A stretch of DNA of 43,815 nucleotides from Phoronis australis (lineage: Eukaryota; Phoronida; Phoronidae). Positions 1-9,871 of the stretch are shown here, one piece after another. The stretch is from contig NMRA01000256.1 in the NCBI GenBank assembly GCA_002633005.1, forward strand, positions 1 to 43,815, in the 5' to 3' direction. The notes beneath the pieces were generated by a model. That model searched no databases. It was not told where the DNA came from and saw only the letters and a list, made by a program, of their open reading frames with translations. Each line of letters opens with the position of its first letter. The first letter of the stretch is position 1. The translations under genes and the position numbers were made by a program.

Positions 1-390
1 GTAAGCTGTTCTTGGCTTTAATTAGTTTGTACAACAAACTTTCATAGGGTCTACACAAGTGTCTTTCATCGGATGGTAGTTGATATAATAGACCGCCCAG
101 TGTAAGTGGCATCACGAACACACATAAATGAGTAAATATATAATAAAACTATGTACAAAACATTTCATAATAAAACAGTAGCGGTACTTCGACTATACAT
201 CAGTCATCAAAGGCAAATAAATTTAAAAATCCTAAAAGCTATCGTGTAGGATACATGAAACAAGAACAATGACATTAAACACGAATATAAGGTTGCGTAC
301 ATAAGAGTGCAATTACAGAAGGGATTGTCATGAAAACTAATGTACTATGAAACTTTGTAAAATTTAATAAAGTACATAGGTGTTACTTAT
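1..390. other. Non-coding flank of the Penelope-like element
   Basis: I see no coding potential here. The stretch is AT-rich and lies just past the C-terminal end of the minus-strand Penelope-like reading frame, so part of it may be that element's 3' non-coding tail. I could not find a terminal repeat or a hammerhead-type core that would fix the element's end. Confidence 0.3.
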
Positions 391-395
391 GGACA

Positions 396-850
396 TTATT
401 TATATAACGACAAGGTACGATGGAACCCAGTATCTTGGGAATTTGTGTCAGGAATTTCAGTTTTTATTATTAAAGCGTCGAGTATTTTCAAACGAAAGGA
501 GTCACGTTCGAAATACCTGACCATGGTATTGTCAACAATATCTGAACGAGAAATTTTCTGTTTGTGGAGTGTTTGGAAGTGATCTTTCATTGATCCATTC
601 TGTAAATGCATAGATAACCAGCGAGATAAAGTGCAAGTTGCATAACCAACATACCTTGAGCAATCAGTGTTTGAACGAATACATTCGTTGTGGGGGAAAT
701 TGAACTGATAAATCAAGTCAATTTTGGCTAACACTCGGACAGACTTTGAGCACATATTGTTTTTAACAACAAGATTTTTAGTTTTATGGTTTGGTAATAT
801 ATAATTAACTTAAAGCTGTCTTCTGGCTTAACGGTCTTAACATTATTATA
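396..850 (-). pseudogene. Penelope-like C-terminal linker and GIY-YIG endonuclease remnant
   Basis: Downstream of the RT on the minus strand, a third open stretch reads through KLIIYYQTIKTKNLVVKNN, the conserved segment before the endonuclease in Penelope-like proteins. It then reaches a Cys/His-containing linker (FNFPHNECIRSNTDC) and the GIY-YIG core with YVGYATCTLSRW and a downstream H...H stretch. The frame stays open from about 850 to its stop near 396, ending SLYK. The order RT - linker - GIY-YIG confirms the element class. It is in a different frame from the adjacent RT block, which stops at 869, so the original protein is interrupted. Confidence 0.75.
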
Positions 851-868
851 GATGATCCGTTTTAAAAC

Positions 869-1820
869 TCATTCATCTTCAATATAACGTGAATGGAATT
901 GGTTGCGGTTGAATAGTTTCTTGGTACAACCACTTGCTTGTTTTAAACACATAGGCTTCTGCAACCGGTTTATGAAAAGCTGCATATTTTCATCAACAAA
1001 CTTATTGCTGTAACCGTTATTTATCATAATTTGCTTAATGCGATTACACTCAGCGTTGAAGGTTTTCCAGTCAGAGCAAATGGAATATGCTCTTTTCAAA
1101 AAGCTTGTCAAAACAGAGAGTTTATATCTCAGAGGACATTGGCTAGTTTCATGTAAACAAACCCCATCGTATGTAGGTTTCTTGTATACTGAGGTTTTAA
1201 TGCCAGATTCATCATAATCAATAAGTACGTCTAAGAACGGTGTTGTTAAGTGGTAATTCATGCGTGAATTTTAATACAGAATTTTGCTCTAAAGAGAGTT
1301 TGATCTCCATCAGCTTATCATGGTTGACAATCATAAAGATATCATCAACATACCTGCAGTACATGTTCGGCTTTTCCTGAAGACTATCAATAACCTTAGC
1401 TTCAATGTTGCACATGTAAAAATCAGCAAAAGTTGGTTCGAGAGGTGATTCCATGGATACACCATTGGTTTGTAAATACATTTTGCCATCGATGTTTCTA
1501 AAAGGTACTTTTACAGTGCAAAGTAACAACAAATCTCGAATTACCTCTTTAGGAATACTGGAAGGAGCCATTGATACATGGTTGTACATAGAAGATATTA
1601 TTATTTCTACAGTTTCAACAACAGGGGCGTTCGTAAATAAACTTTCAACGTCAAGAGATACAGGATAGGAATTTGGTGTTGCGTCAATAGATCTTAATAA
1701 ATCTAAACATTCATCACGAGATTTCACATTGTACTTATAGAGTAAGTATTGTTTAATAAGTTTATCTAATATTTTAGCAATTTCATAGGTAGGGGAAATG
1801 ATGGGTCTTAGTGGGTACAC
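869..1820 (-). pseudogene. Penelope-like reverse transcriptase fragment (frameshifted)
   Basis: The frame at 1820-1218 carries RT landmarks in order: RPIIS near the start, SLDVESLFTNAP (first catalytic aspartate region), QTNGVSMESPLEPTFADFYM, and RYVDDIF with the catalytic DD pair intact. The usual family form of the third block is GVSMGSPLGP; both glycines are replaced by glutamate here. Homology then moves to another frame (1261-869), which continues with FLDVLI, SVYKKPTYDGVC and CPLRYKLSVLTSFLKRAY, the normal continuation of this RT family. The shift falls in the overlap of the two frames. The fragment lacks the N-terminal fingers and cannot give a full enzyme. Confidence 0.85.
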
Positions 1821-2046
1821 TTGCTTGTGTGTTTATTTCAGTGCTGCGCCGCTCATGCAATGACAAAGTGAATATTTCTATGGTCATCTGCTACTGGTGT
1901 TGCTCCGGATGCCCGTTATCCCACAATCCGTTGTGTATACATGTATGGCGTCTCAAACTATCGGTAAAAGGTCAGTCATACCACTGCAACTTAGAATTGG
2001 CAGTGAATGTTCATTATATTGCAACTTATACTGAGCATGTTTTCAG

Positions 2047-3017
2047 ATGAAACCCCTCCCGTGATATTATTCTGGACTCCGTTCCACAGCCGTAAGGACT
2101 GGTACATAGGCTTGGGGACAGTGTCGATGCCTATCAAGTGTAAGTCTACCTGCCACTTAACTTTGGACCGAAATCTGTTCAATAAAAGTGCCGCTATAGT
2201 GCTGCACCTTGGAAGAGGCGTTAATGAGTTGCCTGGTTACCGTCAACCATGGCAACGGGTAGCCTTCTTTCATAAGGAAGCTCCACCGAATACAAAATCC
2301 TTGAAAGCTTGCAACAACAAAATTAATTTAACAATGACTTACCTCCGTTCTTCAGACATTTTCATGCCATATGGAGAAGTATTACCCATGGCAAACAAAA
2401 GCAACGAACCGATTCATCTTGGAAAAGGGCGAACAAATCTTATCATATGGTTGGTTAGCCACTGCAATACCGATAGTTCAAGAGAAAAGTACGTGGCACA
2501 CTTGAAGAAATTCATCAATGTGGACATTTACGGAGGCTGCGGAATGAAGTGTACCAACTGTGAAGCAGTAGCGAGAACTTATAAATTTTACATGGCATTG
2601 GAAAACAGTGTTTGCAAAGATTACGTTACAGAAAAATTGTTTGAGAACAGCCTTAATTGGGGTTTGATACCAATAGTTCTTGGAGGTGCTGATTACAAAC
2701 GAGTACTTCCACCAAATAGCTACATCAACATTGAGGACTTCAACTCGCCAAAGGAGTTGGCAGAATTTATAAAAGATGTCGCTGCTAACGCTACCCTGTT
2801 CGATTCTTTTCATGAGTGGAGAAAATCGTGGTATGTCAGAGATAGCCTCGACGTGCTCACCGACCGAATATGCAAACTGTGTGATATGATGGTACACAAT
2901 GATACTTTGCCACCAAAGACGTACAGTGACTTAGAATCTTGGTGGAAACGTGATAAGTGTATTCCCGCTCATAAAACGAAGTACATGCGGAGCATTGATG
3001 TTTCAGTGTCACTCTAG
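2047..3017 (+). CDS. Alpha-1,3-fucosyltransferase (GT10), terminal coding exon
   Basis: Encodes about 323 residues of a GT10 fucosyltransferase, a Golgi type II enzyme that transfers fucose from GDP-fucose to N-acetylglucosamine on glycans. Visible blocks in order are FFHKEAPPNT, SSDIFMPYG, the donor-binding region VDIYGGCG, YKFYMALENSVCKDYVTEKL, NSLNWGLIPIVLGGADY, LPPNSYINIEDFNSPKEL, and a late CKLC pair typical of the C-terminal disulfides. Several N-glycosylation sequons (for example NLT, NAT) are present. I place the exon start after the acceptor ending tttcag at 2046 (phase 1); the alternative is a Met at 2007 that would add only a short hydrophobic leader. The cytoplasmic tail, membrane anchor and stem should lie in upstream exons, which I did not find. 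The frame is intact and looks functional; subfamily specificity cannot be assigned. Confidence 0.93.
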
Positions 3018-3777
3018 GGGTCAATAATGGAACCTGCAGACCCATAACGTGATACAAACTTCGCAAACGTCCGCTGCGGATACAACAATATCAATATTTG
3101 AAGAATATGAGTACCTAAGTTTCAGAGGTAACTATTTTAGTTCCAATAGCTTTCGATTACTGTCAATAACACAGCGACTCGTACTGTTAATGTGAAAACT
3201 CCCCAATAAACCACCAAAATTCATAGCGTATACATGTACACGGGAAGGTGTCGACTGAAACTACTCAGTTTTTCAATTGTCGTAGTGGCAAAAAATGTGC
3301 AAGTCCGTTAATCGCACTTGGAGGTTGTGACATGTGTTGTGGCGAATAGGAAGCTCACGGTGGTTTTATTTGGCAGTAGGTTCAATTAATGTAGCTTTCA
3401 CATCTTTTGAAGACTGGAATGAGAAAAGTAAATTTATTTGACTGTAGATTCACGTTTCTTCAGCAATATAGCGGTCTTCTACATCGTGTAACCAATCCAT
3501 TGCCAGGGCAGTCAAAACAAACTTGGGTACCTGGTTCAACAAAATTTCACTTGTTAGGGTCACCCTTTTCAGGGCAGGGAAGCACGTGGCGCGCCTTAGG
3601 CGTTTAGGGTATGCTTTTGGCTTCAAAGGGGGAGCTTTTAATTATTTCCGCGTTAGCAGAGTGCCAAATAATGCACTGCCAAACTTACTCTTGAAAAGAG
3701 TGCAGCCGTTCTGATGCCTAAATCACGTTGGCCGTGCGCTGACTACAGAGGTCAGGCCCACTGCTTAAATCAATAGT
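3018..3777. other. Fucosyltransferase 3' region, no further gene
   Basis: This follows the fucosyltransferase stop codon. A canonical AATAAA lies at 3205-3210, about 190 bases past the stop, and is a reasonable polyadenylation signal. Beyond it I see only short open frames without recognisable domains. Confidence 0.4.
3205..3210 (+). promoter_or_regulatory. Candidate polyadenylation signal (AATAAA)
   Basis: First canonical AATAAA downstream of the fucosyltransferase stop. Placement fits a 3' UTR of about 200 bases. AATAAA is common in AT-rich DNA, so this is only a candidate. Confidence 0.35.
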
Positions 3778-4744
3778 AAGAACCTCTTGTAATGTAAACT
3801 AAAACCGACACCAAAAGTAAAAGTGCAACTTGTAAAGGAAATAAAACCTGAAGCAACAGAGGTAAACTAGTTGTCAGCCACGGTAAAGCTATAAGACGTT
3901 AACAACTGCGATCATAACTGTTCTGTCAACATTCTTGACGTATAAGCGTCGGTCGAACTCAATTTTGTCAACATTTAATTAATGCAAGAAATTTGAAATC
4001 ATACTCTGTTGAAGTAGCAAGTACCCCCGAAGACCAATGGATACAACAAACTAAATTCGTTTTGTAACCTGTGTCGTAGAACTGAATGTTGAATGCGATC
4101 CCATTTAACGCGATACTCTTTTTGGATTATTGAGTAAGTTGTTTTTGACGCCATCCTTGAAAACGCATTATCACTAGCTGATTTTTTTTCGTTAACGAGC
4201 CGTTACTCCAAAGACTTTATTTCCATAGTATTACCCGTTGTAGTAAAGACGCGAAGCACTCAGTATTGTGTTCTTAGTCTGAAGGTCTCGGAAGGCAGTA
4301 ACTTCGAAAGAACATGGTTATGATTTTTTACGAACTCAGAAAGTGACACCAAACCAAGAACATCATTTGATGGATGACGACCGACGTTAGAATCGATCAT
4401 AGCATTGCTCTTGTGGTTTTCATGCATCGATGAGACGCTAGTGATCAACCCGTGTTGTTGATGTCCCCACAAGAAACTTTATTCATTATCACCACTGTAA
4501 TTACATGTTATACCAAACAAAATAATGTGCAATACGTGATGAGGTAGTCATTAAAAGCGATAACTATGTGTGCAATTGTGAGTTTTTCTTTGAACTTTTC
4601 CCGGCTTGAAAATACCTGCGGTCGTAAAATGTCCATTCGTTGTTTTCGGATTTTCATACAATTTGACTATAACATTTAAACGTTTCTTAATTGCTATGAG
4701 TAAAAATGCCTCGTATCTTGAGATCATTTAACATTTGATTTCAT
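3778..4744 (+). repeat. Direct repeat, copy 1 (967 bp)
   Basis: Nearly identical to 5224-6191, in the same orientation, with only scattered substitutions and small indels (roughly 97% identity by eye). Both copies start at AAGAACCTCTTGTAATG and end at GATTTCAT. Each carries a minus-strand 70-codon open frame (4260-4472 and 5708-5920). The differences I checked there mostly change amino acids, which argues against selection on that frame. I recognise no transposase or terminal repeats. Copy 1 ends directly against the only ambiguous base in the window (N at 4745). Confidence 0.9.
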
Positions 4745-5223
4745 NATTTTGTGTCATGAATTCTTAACAAATTTGTCGTATTTAAAATAGTCTTCAAATG
4801 CCCAAAAGACCAAATCCGTTTTTCGTGTTGGCAATAATGACGGGATTGCTTTGGAAATCGTCTAAGTTAAGGTTTGACAAAGAGAGTATTCTCTTTAAAA
4901 AATGAAGTTAATTTTCGTCATTGCACAGTGGAGCAGACAAAAACGGAGTCGTAGTGCGCAGCGCCACTGCCGGTCGCCTGGGATATCGCTGGAGAGCCTA
5001 TACACCATGTACTTAGCCATAGTTCCGTTACGAATGCGCCGTGTTCCGAATTTGACACTTGAAATTGGGTTTGAGCCCCCCCCCCCCAAACACTAAAACT
5101 GTACACATTTAAATCTTTTTTTCATCCGTATAATTTTAATTACCGTGGTTAATTAATAAACTCACCATTTCCCTAAGCTCTTACTGTTTTATTTTTTTGC
5201 GGCAGCCCCCTAAATCGCCTATG
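4745..5223. other. Spacer between the two direct repeats, with an N and a poly-C run
   Basis: About 480 bases of unrelated DNA. It begins with the single N at 4745 and contains a run of cytosines near 5074-5087. The overlapping short open frames here, on both strands, have no recognisable domain. Confidence 0.6.
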
Positions 5224-6191
5224 AAGAACCTCTTGTAATGTAAACTAAAACCGACACCAAAAGTAAAAGTGCAACTTGCAAAGGAAATAAACCTGAAACA
5301 ACAGAGGTAAACTAGTTGTCAGCCACGGTAAAGCTATAAGACGTTGACAACTGCGATCATAACTGTTCTGTCAACATTCTTGACGTGTAAGCGTCGGTCG
5401 AACTCAATTTTGTCAACATTTAATTAATGCAAGAAATTTGAAATCATACTCTGTTGAAGTAGCGAGTACCCCCGAAGACCAATGAATACAACAAACTAAA
5501 TTCGTTTTGTAACCTGTGTCGTAGAACTGAATGTTGAATGCGATCCCATTTAACACGATACTCTTTTGGATTATTGCGTAAGTTGTTTTTGACGCCATCC
5601 TTGAAAACGCATTTATTATCACTAGCTGAACTTTTTTCTTTAACGAGCCGTTACTCCAAAGACTTCATTTCTATAGTATTACCCGTTGTAGTAAAGACGC
5701 GAAGCACTCAGTATTGTGTTCTTAGTCTGAAGGTCTCGGAGGGCAGTAACTTCGAAAGAACATGGTTACGATTTTTTACGAACTCAGAAAGTGACACCAA
5801 ACCAAGAACATCATATGATGGATGACGACCGACGTTAGAATCGATCATAGCGTTGCTCTTGTCGTTTTCATGCATCGATGAGACGCTAGTGATCAACCCG
5901 TGTTGTTGATGTCCCCACAAGAAACTTTATTCATTATCACCACTGTAATTACATATTATAGCAAACGAAATAATGTGCAATACGTGATGAGGTAGTCATT
6001 AAAAGCGATAACAATGTGTGCAATTTTGAGCTTTTCTTTGAACTTTTCCCGGCTTGAAAATACCTGCGGTCGTAAAATGTCCATTCGTTGTTTTCGGATT
6101 TTCATACAATTTGACTACAACATTTAAACTTTCTTAATTGCTATGAGAAAAAATGCCTCGTATCTTGAGATCATTTAACATTTGATTTCAT
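5224..6191 (+). repeat. Direct repeat, copy 2 (968 bp)
   Basis: Second copy of the 3778-4744 segment. One visible indel is at the ACGCATTTATTATCAC stretch (copy 1 reads ACGCATTATCAC). Similarity stops after GATTTCAT; the next bases (CACGCCG) differ from those after copy 1. The spacing of 1446 bases start to start, with a unique spacer, is a dispersed or partial tandem duplication rather than a simple satellite. Confidence 0.9.
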
Positions 6192-8091
6192 CACGCCGTC
6201 CGTAATTCCATATGAACACTTTACTTTGCTGTAATTTCACGCAATCCGCATGTTCGTTCAGTTTTACTGTGATCATAGTCGAGAGAAAGTTGATCCGTGC
6301 TCAAGACTAGAGTTGACAATGGATAATGAACAGCAAACAGTTAGATTTCATACGCTAACTCATAAATTGGTAATTGTCGACTGAGGACTACGCATTGCCG
6401 ATCGCCTGCCCGCCTCCCCCAAAATCCGCCGATGTAATCGAGGTATTTACCCTGAATCTCACAATTCTATCTGCTTGGAACATGAAGTTAATGTAAAGAG
6501 TTGCCGATAAACGTGAGAAATTTTAGAAACTTTACATATTGTGAACAAATTCGCATTCGTGTATCCATCATGAAGTGGCAGCGAAGAACAACGCTGGGTG
6601 CACACATTCATTAGGCCACAGTGCACAGTTGTCGTTACCTCCTCTTTGTAACAAAAGTTCCTTTCAAAGTAAATTACTGGAAACTTTGGGAATTTACATT
6701 TTAGTCTGTCTGTCAACAAGGCGAACAATGTACATTAGATATTGCCAATTTCTCGCCCTAAAATATCGTCATTGGAAAATGGCGTGATCAATGACAACTG
6801 AAATTAAAAATGTTTTAACATTTTAACATGAAGAATTAAAATTCTTCATGCCTGGCAACAGTATCTATAATGCATTCACCAGGAAAATCTTACTGTGACG
6901 ACAAATATTGCTGATAAATACCATGAACAAACCCCGTGGTAGTGTGTAGATCAATAAAATCTTATTAGTTGTCGCCTTGATTTTCCACCGACTAGATATG
7001 AAGGTAGACCAATGTCAAAGGAAATCTGAACACGTACATCGTCGAGAAATTACGCTGTTGGGTTAAAAAAACACTATAACAAAGCCAAGTATTTACTTTA
7101 TTCAAACAGTATATGACGTGTCTTGAGACATTTACAAGACACAAAATCTGCATTTATTCAGAGGCAGGAATGAGACTGTGCCAGTCGGCCGTCAGTCGTC
7201 CCGAAAAATGCAATCCGCCAATTTGAAGTCGATTGGTAAGAGTTAAACCGAAGCATTGCGAGTTTTAATGGTACTTAAAACCATTGTTAAAAGTTAAAGA
7301 CTGGTTTTTGAAACCACCCTGTGTCAACCTATATATTTCGATGCTGAGGGACTGAACCCACACCCGCTGTTCCTTTATCAGCGGTATAAGGTAAAATGCC
7401 ACAGGCTGGAAAAGGAAAATAGGCAATAAGAAAAGGAAACACGAGGGTAAAATACACAAATTGAGACGTCTTACGGATCGTCACAAAAAGGCATGTATGA
7501 CCTAACTACCAAGCAGGAGCCGGTGATAAATCAACCATATGAAGGGTTAAAAACGTGCAGACTAAACTAAGTAGTAAAATCGTGAAAATCACGTGAATTA
7601 CGAAGTAACGTAAGGAATTTTGCTATAGAGTAATACAACACAAAATAAACTAATTTATAATACTAACAATTTACTATAATAAAAAGGTATATAGATAGAT
7701 AAAACTGACATCATAACTCAAGAGCGTTAGCTAAGTTTTACCCTATGGCTTTGTAATCGTAACAGTCAATAAAATAAGGTAGCGATTTACTTTCTGTCCC
7801 ATTACGACCAACATACGCAAATGTGCATTCCACGGACGCAAGAATTTCTCGAGTAAGTCTTACGTGCGCTTGTATTTCCGTCAGTTTCTTGGATCTACGG
7901 AACACAGGCTTGGTCTCAAAATTATACTTCCTATGACACGTCTTAGTTTTATGAACAATTTTAAATGAACTGGGAAAACGCGCGGTTGATATGAAGTAAC
8001 CCAATTTTGACAGAGCTGAACAATCCGGGTAAAACTGGTGGCTTTACACACTTTTACAACATTTCGATCTGGGTAAGAAGTGCAAGACCCT
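6192..8091. other. Intergenic DNA and possible 3' UTR of the WSC/discoidin gene
   Basis: No domain-bearing frame was found. The part below 8092 is downstream of the stop codon of the minus-strand WSC-EGF-PAN-F5/8C gene and may include its 3' UTR. Minus-strand AATAAA candidates appear near 7097 and 7149 (TTTATT on the plus strand). The split between UTR and intergenic DNA cannot be set. Confidence 0.4.
6715..6870 (+). repeat. Diverged dispersed repeat, copy 1
   Basis: Shares an ordered set of blocks with 19431-19580: GTCAACAAGGCGAACAATG, then CGCCCT, GGAAAATGGCGTGATCAATGA, an AAATTAAAAA tract, and TTCTTCATGCCTGGC. The copies differ in spacing and many bases, as expected of an old non-autonomous repeat. 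No coding capacity or terminal repeats were identified. Confidence 0.55.
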
Positions 8092-8253
8092 TTAGTCACT
8101 CCATGTTTTAGGACAACCGTAGATTTCCATTCTCAGAGCAGCGTAGTTGAGAGCAGACACCATCCACAGTCGAACGTACTTGGCATCAAAGTGGGGGTCA
8201 AAAAACTGATATCGAAGGGAGTCACGGTGTTGGATGTCATTTCCCTTCAAAAC
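8092..8253 (-). CDS. F5/8C (discoidin) domain, C-terminal exon of the WSC-EGF-PAN-F5/8C gene
   Basis: Terminal exon of the minus-strand mosaic gene: 53 residues plus a TAA stop. It begins after a clean acceptor (ATTACAG, phase 0) and carries the last third of a coagulation factor 5/8 type C fold: RYQFFDPHFDAKYVRLW, then LNYAALRMEIYGC, closing on the conserved final cysteine. Only PKTWSD follows, so the domain is at the protein's C-terminus. F5/8C domains are secreted jelly-roll modules that bind glycans or phospholipid at cell surfaces. It joins in phase to the exon at 9093-9182. Confidence is high for the exon and family, lower for the ligand. Confidence 0.92.
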   Translation of the reverse strand, partial: VLKGNDIQHRDSLRYQFFDPHFDAKYVRLWMVSALNYAALRMEIYGCPKTWSD

Positions 8254-8289
8254 CTGTAATGATTAGATTAGTTACATTGAGCTTTCAGT

Positions 8290-8520
8290 AATGCAATGGT
8301 GACGACAATGATGACGAATAACTGATGATGAAGTTGGTGATGAGCAAGAGGAGAAGGAAGAGGATAATTATTACGATGATCATGATCACGACGACGACGA
8401 CGATGACGACGACAATGATGATGATGATGGTTGTGAATAATGGTGATGGTGGTGATGATGATGGTGAATGTTTGTAATGGTGGTGGTGATGGTGGTGTTG
8501 AAGAAGATGGTGATGACTAG
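8290..8520 (+). repeat. Imperfect trinucleotide tract (GAT/GAC/GGT type)
   Basis: Long degenerate microsatellite made of GAT, GAC, GAA and GGT triplets, including a run of about five GAC triplets. It lies in the intron between the last two exons of the F5/8C gene. The His-rich minus-strand open frame across it is a by-product of the repeat. Confidence 0.9.
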
Positions 8521-8968
8521 GCATCTTGTCCTTTTACAATAAAATTACGATAAAGTTATAAATACAGTACAGGTAAGTGTCAAACAGTAAAAATACGCCA
8601 GCTCTTTTTAGCTTGAATGCAAAATGAACACATTTACATGATGGCCACAAGATTATTCCTCCACAGTCATGAGTCCATTGAATTTTGTAACACTGGGATT
8701 GTTGTAGCTCCATGTAGGCAAATGCTGTTTCCTATGGTCATCGTAGAATGCACATTCTGTATCAAAACGATATTCTAACTCGACACATGACCTAACACAC
8801 AGAGGGCATAATATTTCTGGTCTGCTTACTTTCAAGTGTTTACCCTTTTTAATTAAGCTGCGTCAAGGGCCTTACTGAAAACTATACTGGATCGATCTTT
8901 GCAAAATACCAAAGGTACACCGTTCCAGAGATTCGAACCACCAATGCGCAATGCTGGCTACGGGCCTG

Positions 8969-9045
8969 TGATGATGATGATGATGAGGAGGAGAAGAATA
9001 ATGAGGATGGTGGTGATAATGATGGCGATGAGGATAATGATGATG
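8969..9045 (+). repeat. Second imperfect GAT microsatellite
   Basis: Begins with repeated GATGATGATGAT and decays into GAGGAGAAG and GATGGTGGTGATAATGATG units. It sits in the same intron as the tract at 8290-8520, about 50 bases from the donor of the exon at 9093-9182. Confidence 0.85.
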
Positions 9046-9092
9046 TTTTTGCAATGTCCAAAAGTTTCACAAGGTCGATACTACGGGCGTAC

Positions 9093-9182
9093 CTGTTCGT
9101 TGTTGTACCACGACCAGTTCGATCCGTCCAGGGAGTATTGAATTTTGAAAGTGTAGATTCGCTCATCGTTGTCGAATCTCCC
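9093..9182 (-). CDS. F5/8C (discoidin) domain, middle exon
   Basis: A 90-base, 30-codon exon, phase 0 at both ends. It is flanked by acceptor TTTTCCAG and donor CAG|GTACGC on the minus strand. The peptide GRFDNDERIYTFKIQYSLDG continues into SNWSWYNNEQ, matching the central strands of F5/8C domains, where a K-x-QYS-x-DG-x-x-W pattern is characteristic. It links the N-terminal exon (9585-9823) to the C-terminal exon (8092-8253), giving one complete domain of about 160 residues. Confidence 0.92.
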
Positions 9183-9584
9183 CTGGAAAACATTTTAAAA
9201 TAAATGTGTTGCCTAAAATTGAAATACAAACCGCCTGATTATCTTGGATACATTTTAGCGTCATAATCACTATTTTCTTTGTCTTCATTAACAGAGCGTG
9301 AAACAATTATGTGACGTTAAGTTCATTTCGTTCATTTTCATCCAGCAAACACAATGACGGACTCGCCGTTGAACACACTGTTAACAACTTATCAGACCCC
9401 GAGCCTTGTATCAATTTAAAGAGTTTGTTCTCAAGGAATAACGAGATGCCAGTTGTTCTCAAGTCCACGCATCACCTGAGTAAGAAACAAGCGAGAGCAC
9501 TTTAAGAACGGAAAATGGACTGAATAGAGATGTCTATCTTTGACAAAAGACACGGTTCTGTTCTCGCTTTAATGATGCAAATAC

Positions 9585-9823
9585 CTGCACTGCCACTGAG
9601 GTGATGCGGTGAACGCTTGGTAATTCAACACCAAACCACTCCGCGTTTGCTGTTGTTCCTTGGGAGCGCCATCCATCGGCTCCATCATTGCGGTCGTGGT
9701 ACAGCCGAGCTCTGAAAGACTCGTGACCGCCTGGGTTGGTACTTGCTGTCATCTTATTGTCTGGTATAGTTCCATCCTCTAGGCCAAGAGGCTGGGGTGC
9801 AAAGCAACCATGAATTTCACCTT
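9585..9823 (-). CDS. F5/8C (discoidin) domain, N-terminal exon
   Basis: A 239-base exon entering in phase 1 after GTTGCAG and leaving in phase 0 at GCAG|GTATTT. After a short lead-in the peptide reads GCFAPQPLGLEDGTIPDN, the hallmark start of an F5/8C domain (conserved first cysteine followed by LGLEDG-x-I). It then has the usual ARLY...DGWRS and EWFGVELPSVHRITSVAVQ segments. The first codon is completed with the base left over by the PAN exon at 10968-11114 (giving Glu). A palindromic repeat cluster starts about 50 bases upstream of its acceptor. Confidence 0.93.
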
Positions 9824-9871
9824 CTGCAACACGAGTGGGACGCTGACGCTGTTAAACTGCGAGCACAGAAT

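Larger units (their letters stand above)
391..1820 (-). mobile_element. Degenerate Penelope-like retroelement, 5'-truncated
   Basis: Read on the minus strand, this segment encodes in order a Penelope-type reverse transcriptase and a C-terminal GIY-YIG endonuclease, the arrangement that defines canonical Penelope-like elements. Homology begins abruptly near 1820, inside the RT domain, so the N-terminal part and the usual long terminal repeats are missing. The frame is broken near 1218-1261 and again near 869, so no single protein can be made. It lies antisense to the fucosyltransferase exon that starts at 2047, probably within that gene's upstream intron. It is a dead copy, typical of 5'-truncated retroelement insertions. 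Confidence 0.85.

Noticed and set aside
4260-4472. 70-codon minus-strand frame conserved in both direct-repeat copies (also 5708-5920)
   Set aside because: Conservation follows from the DNA duplication; the differences checked mostly alter amino acids, and there is no recognisable domain.
8285-8524. His/Ser-rich minus-strand open frame
   Set aside because: It is the translation of an imperfect GAT/GGT microsatellite within an intron.
8915-8950. Possible tRNA or tRNA-derived SINE because of GGTTCGAATC on the minus strand
   Set aside because: The B-box-like match has no A box at the right distance and no cloverleaf stems; the context (GGCCCGTAGCCAGCATTG) looks like a repeat end.
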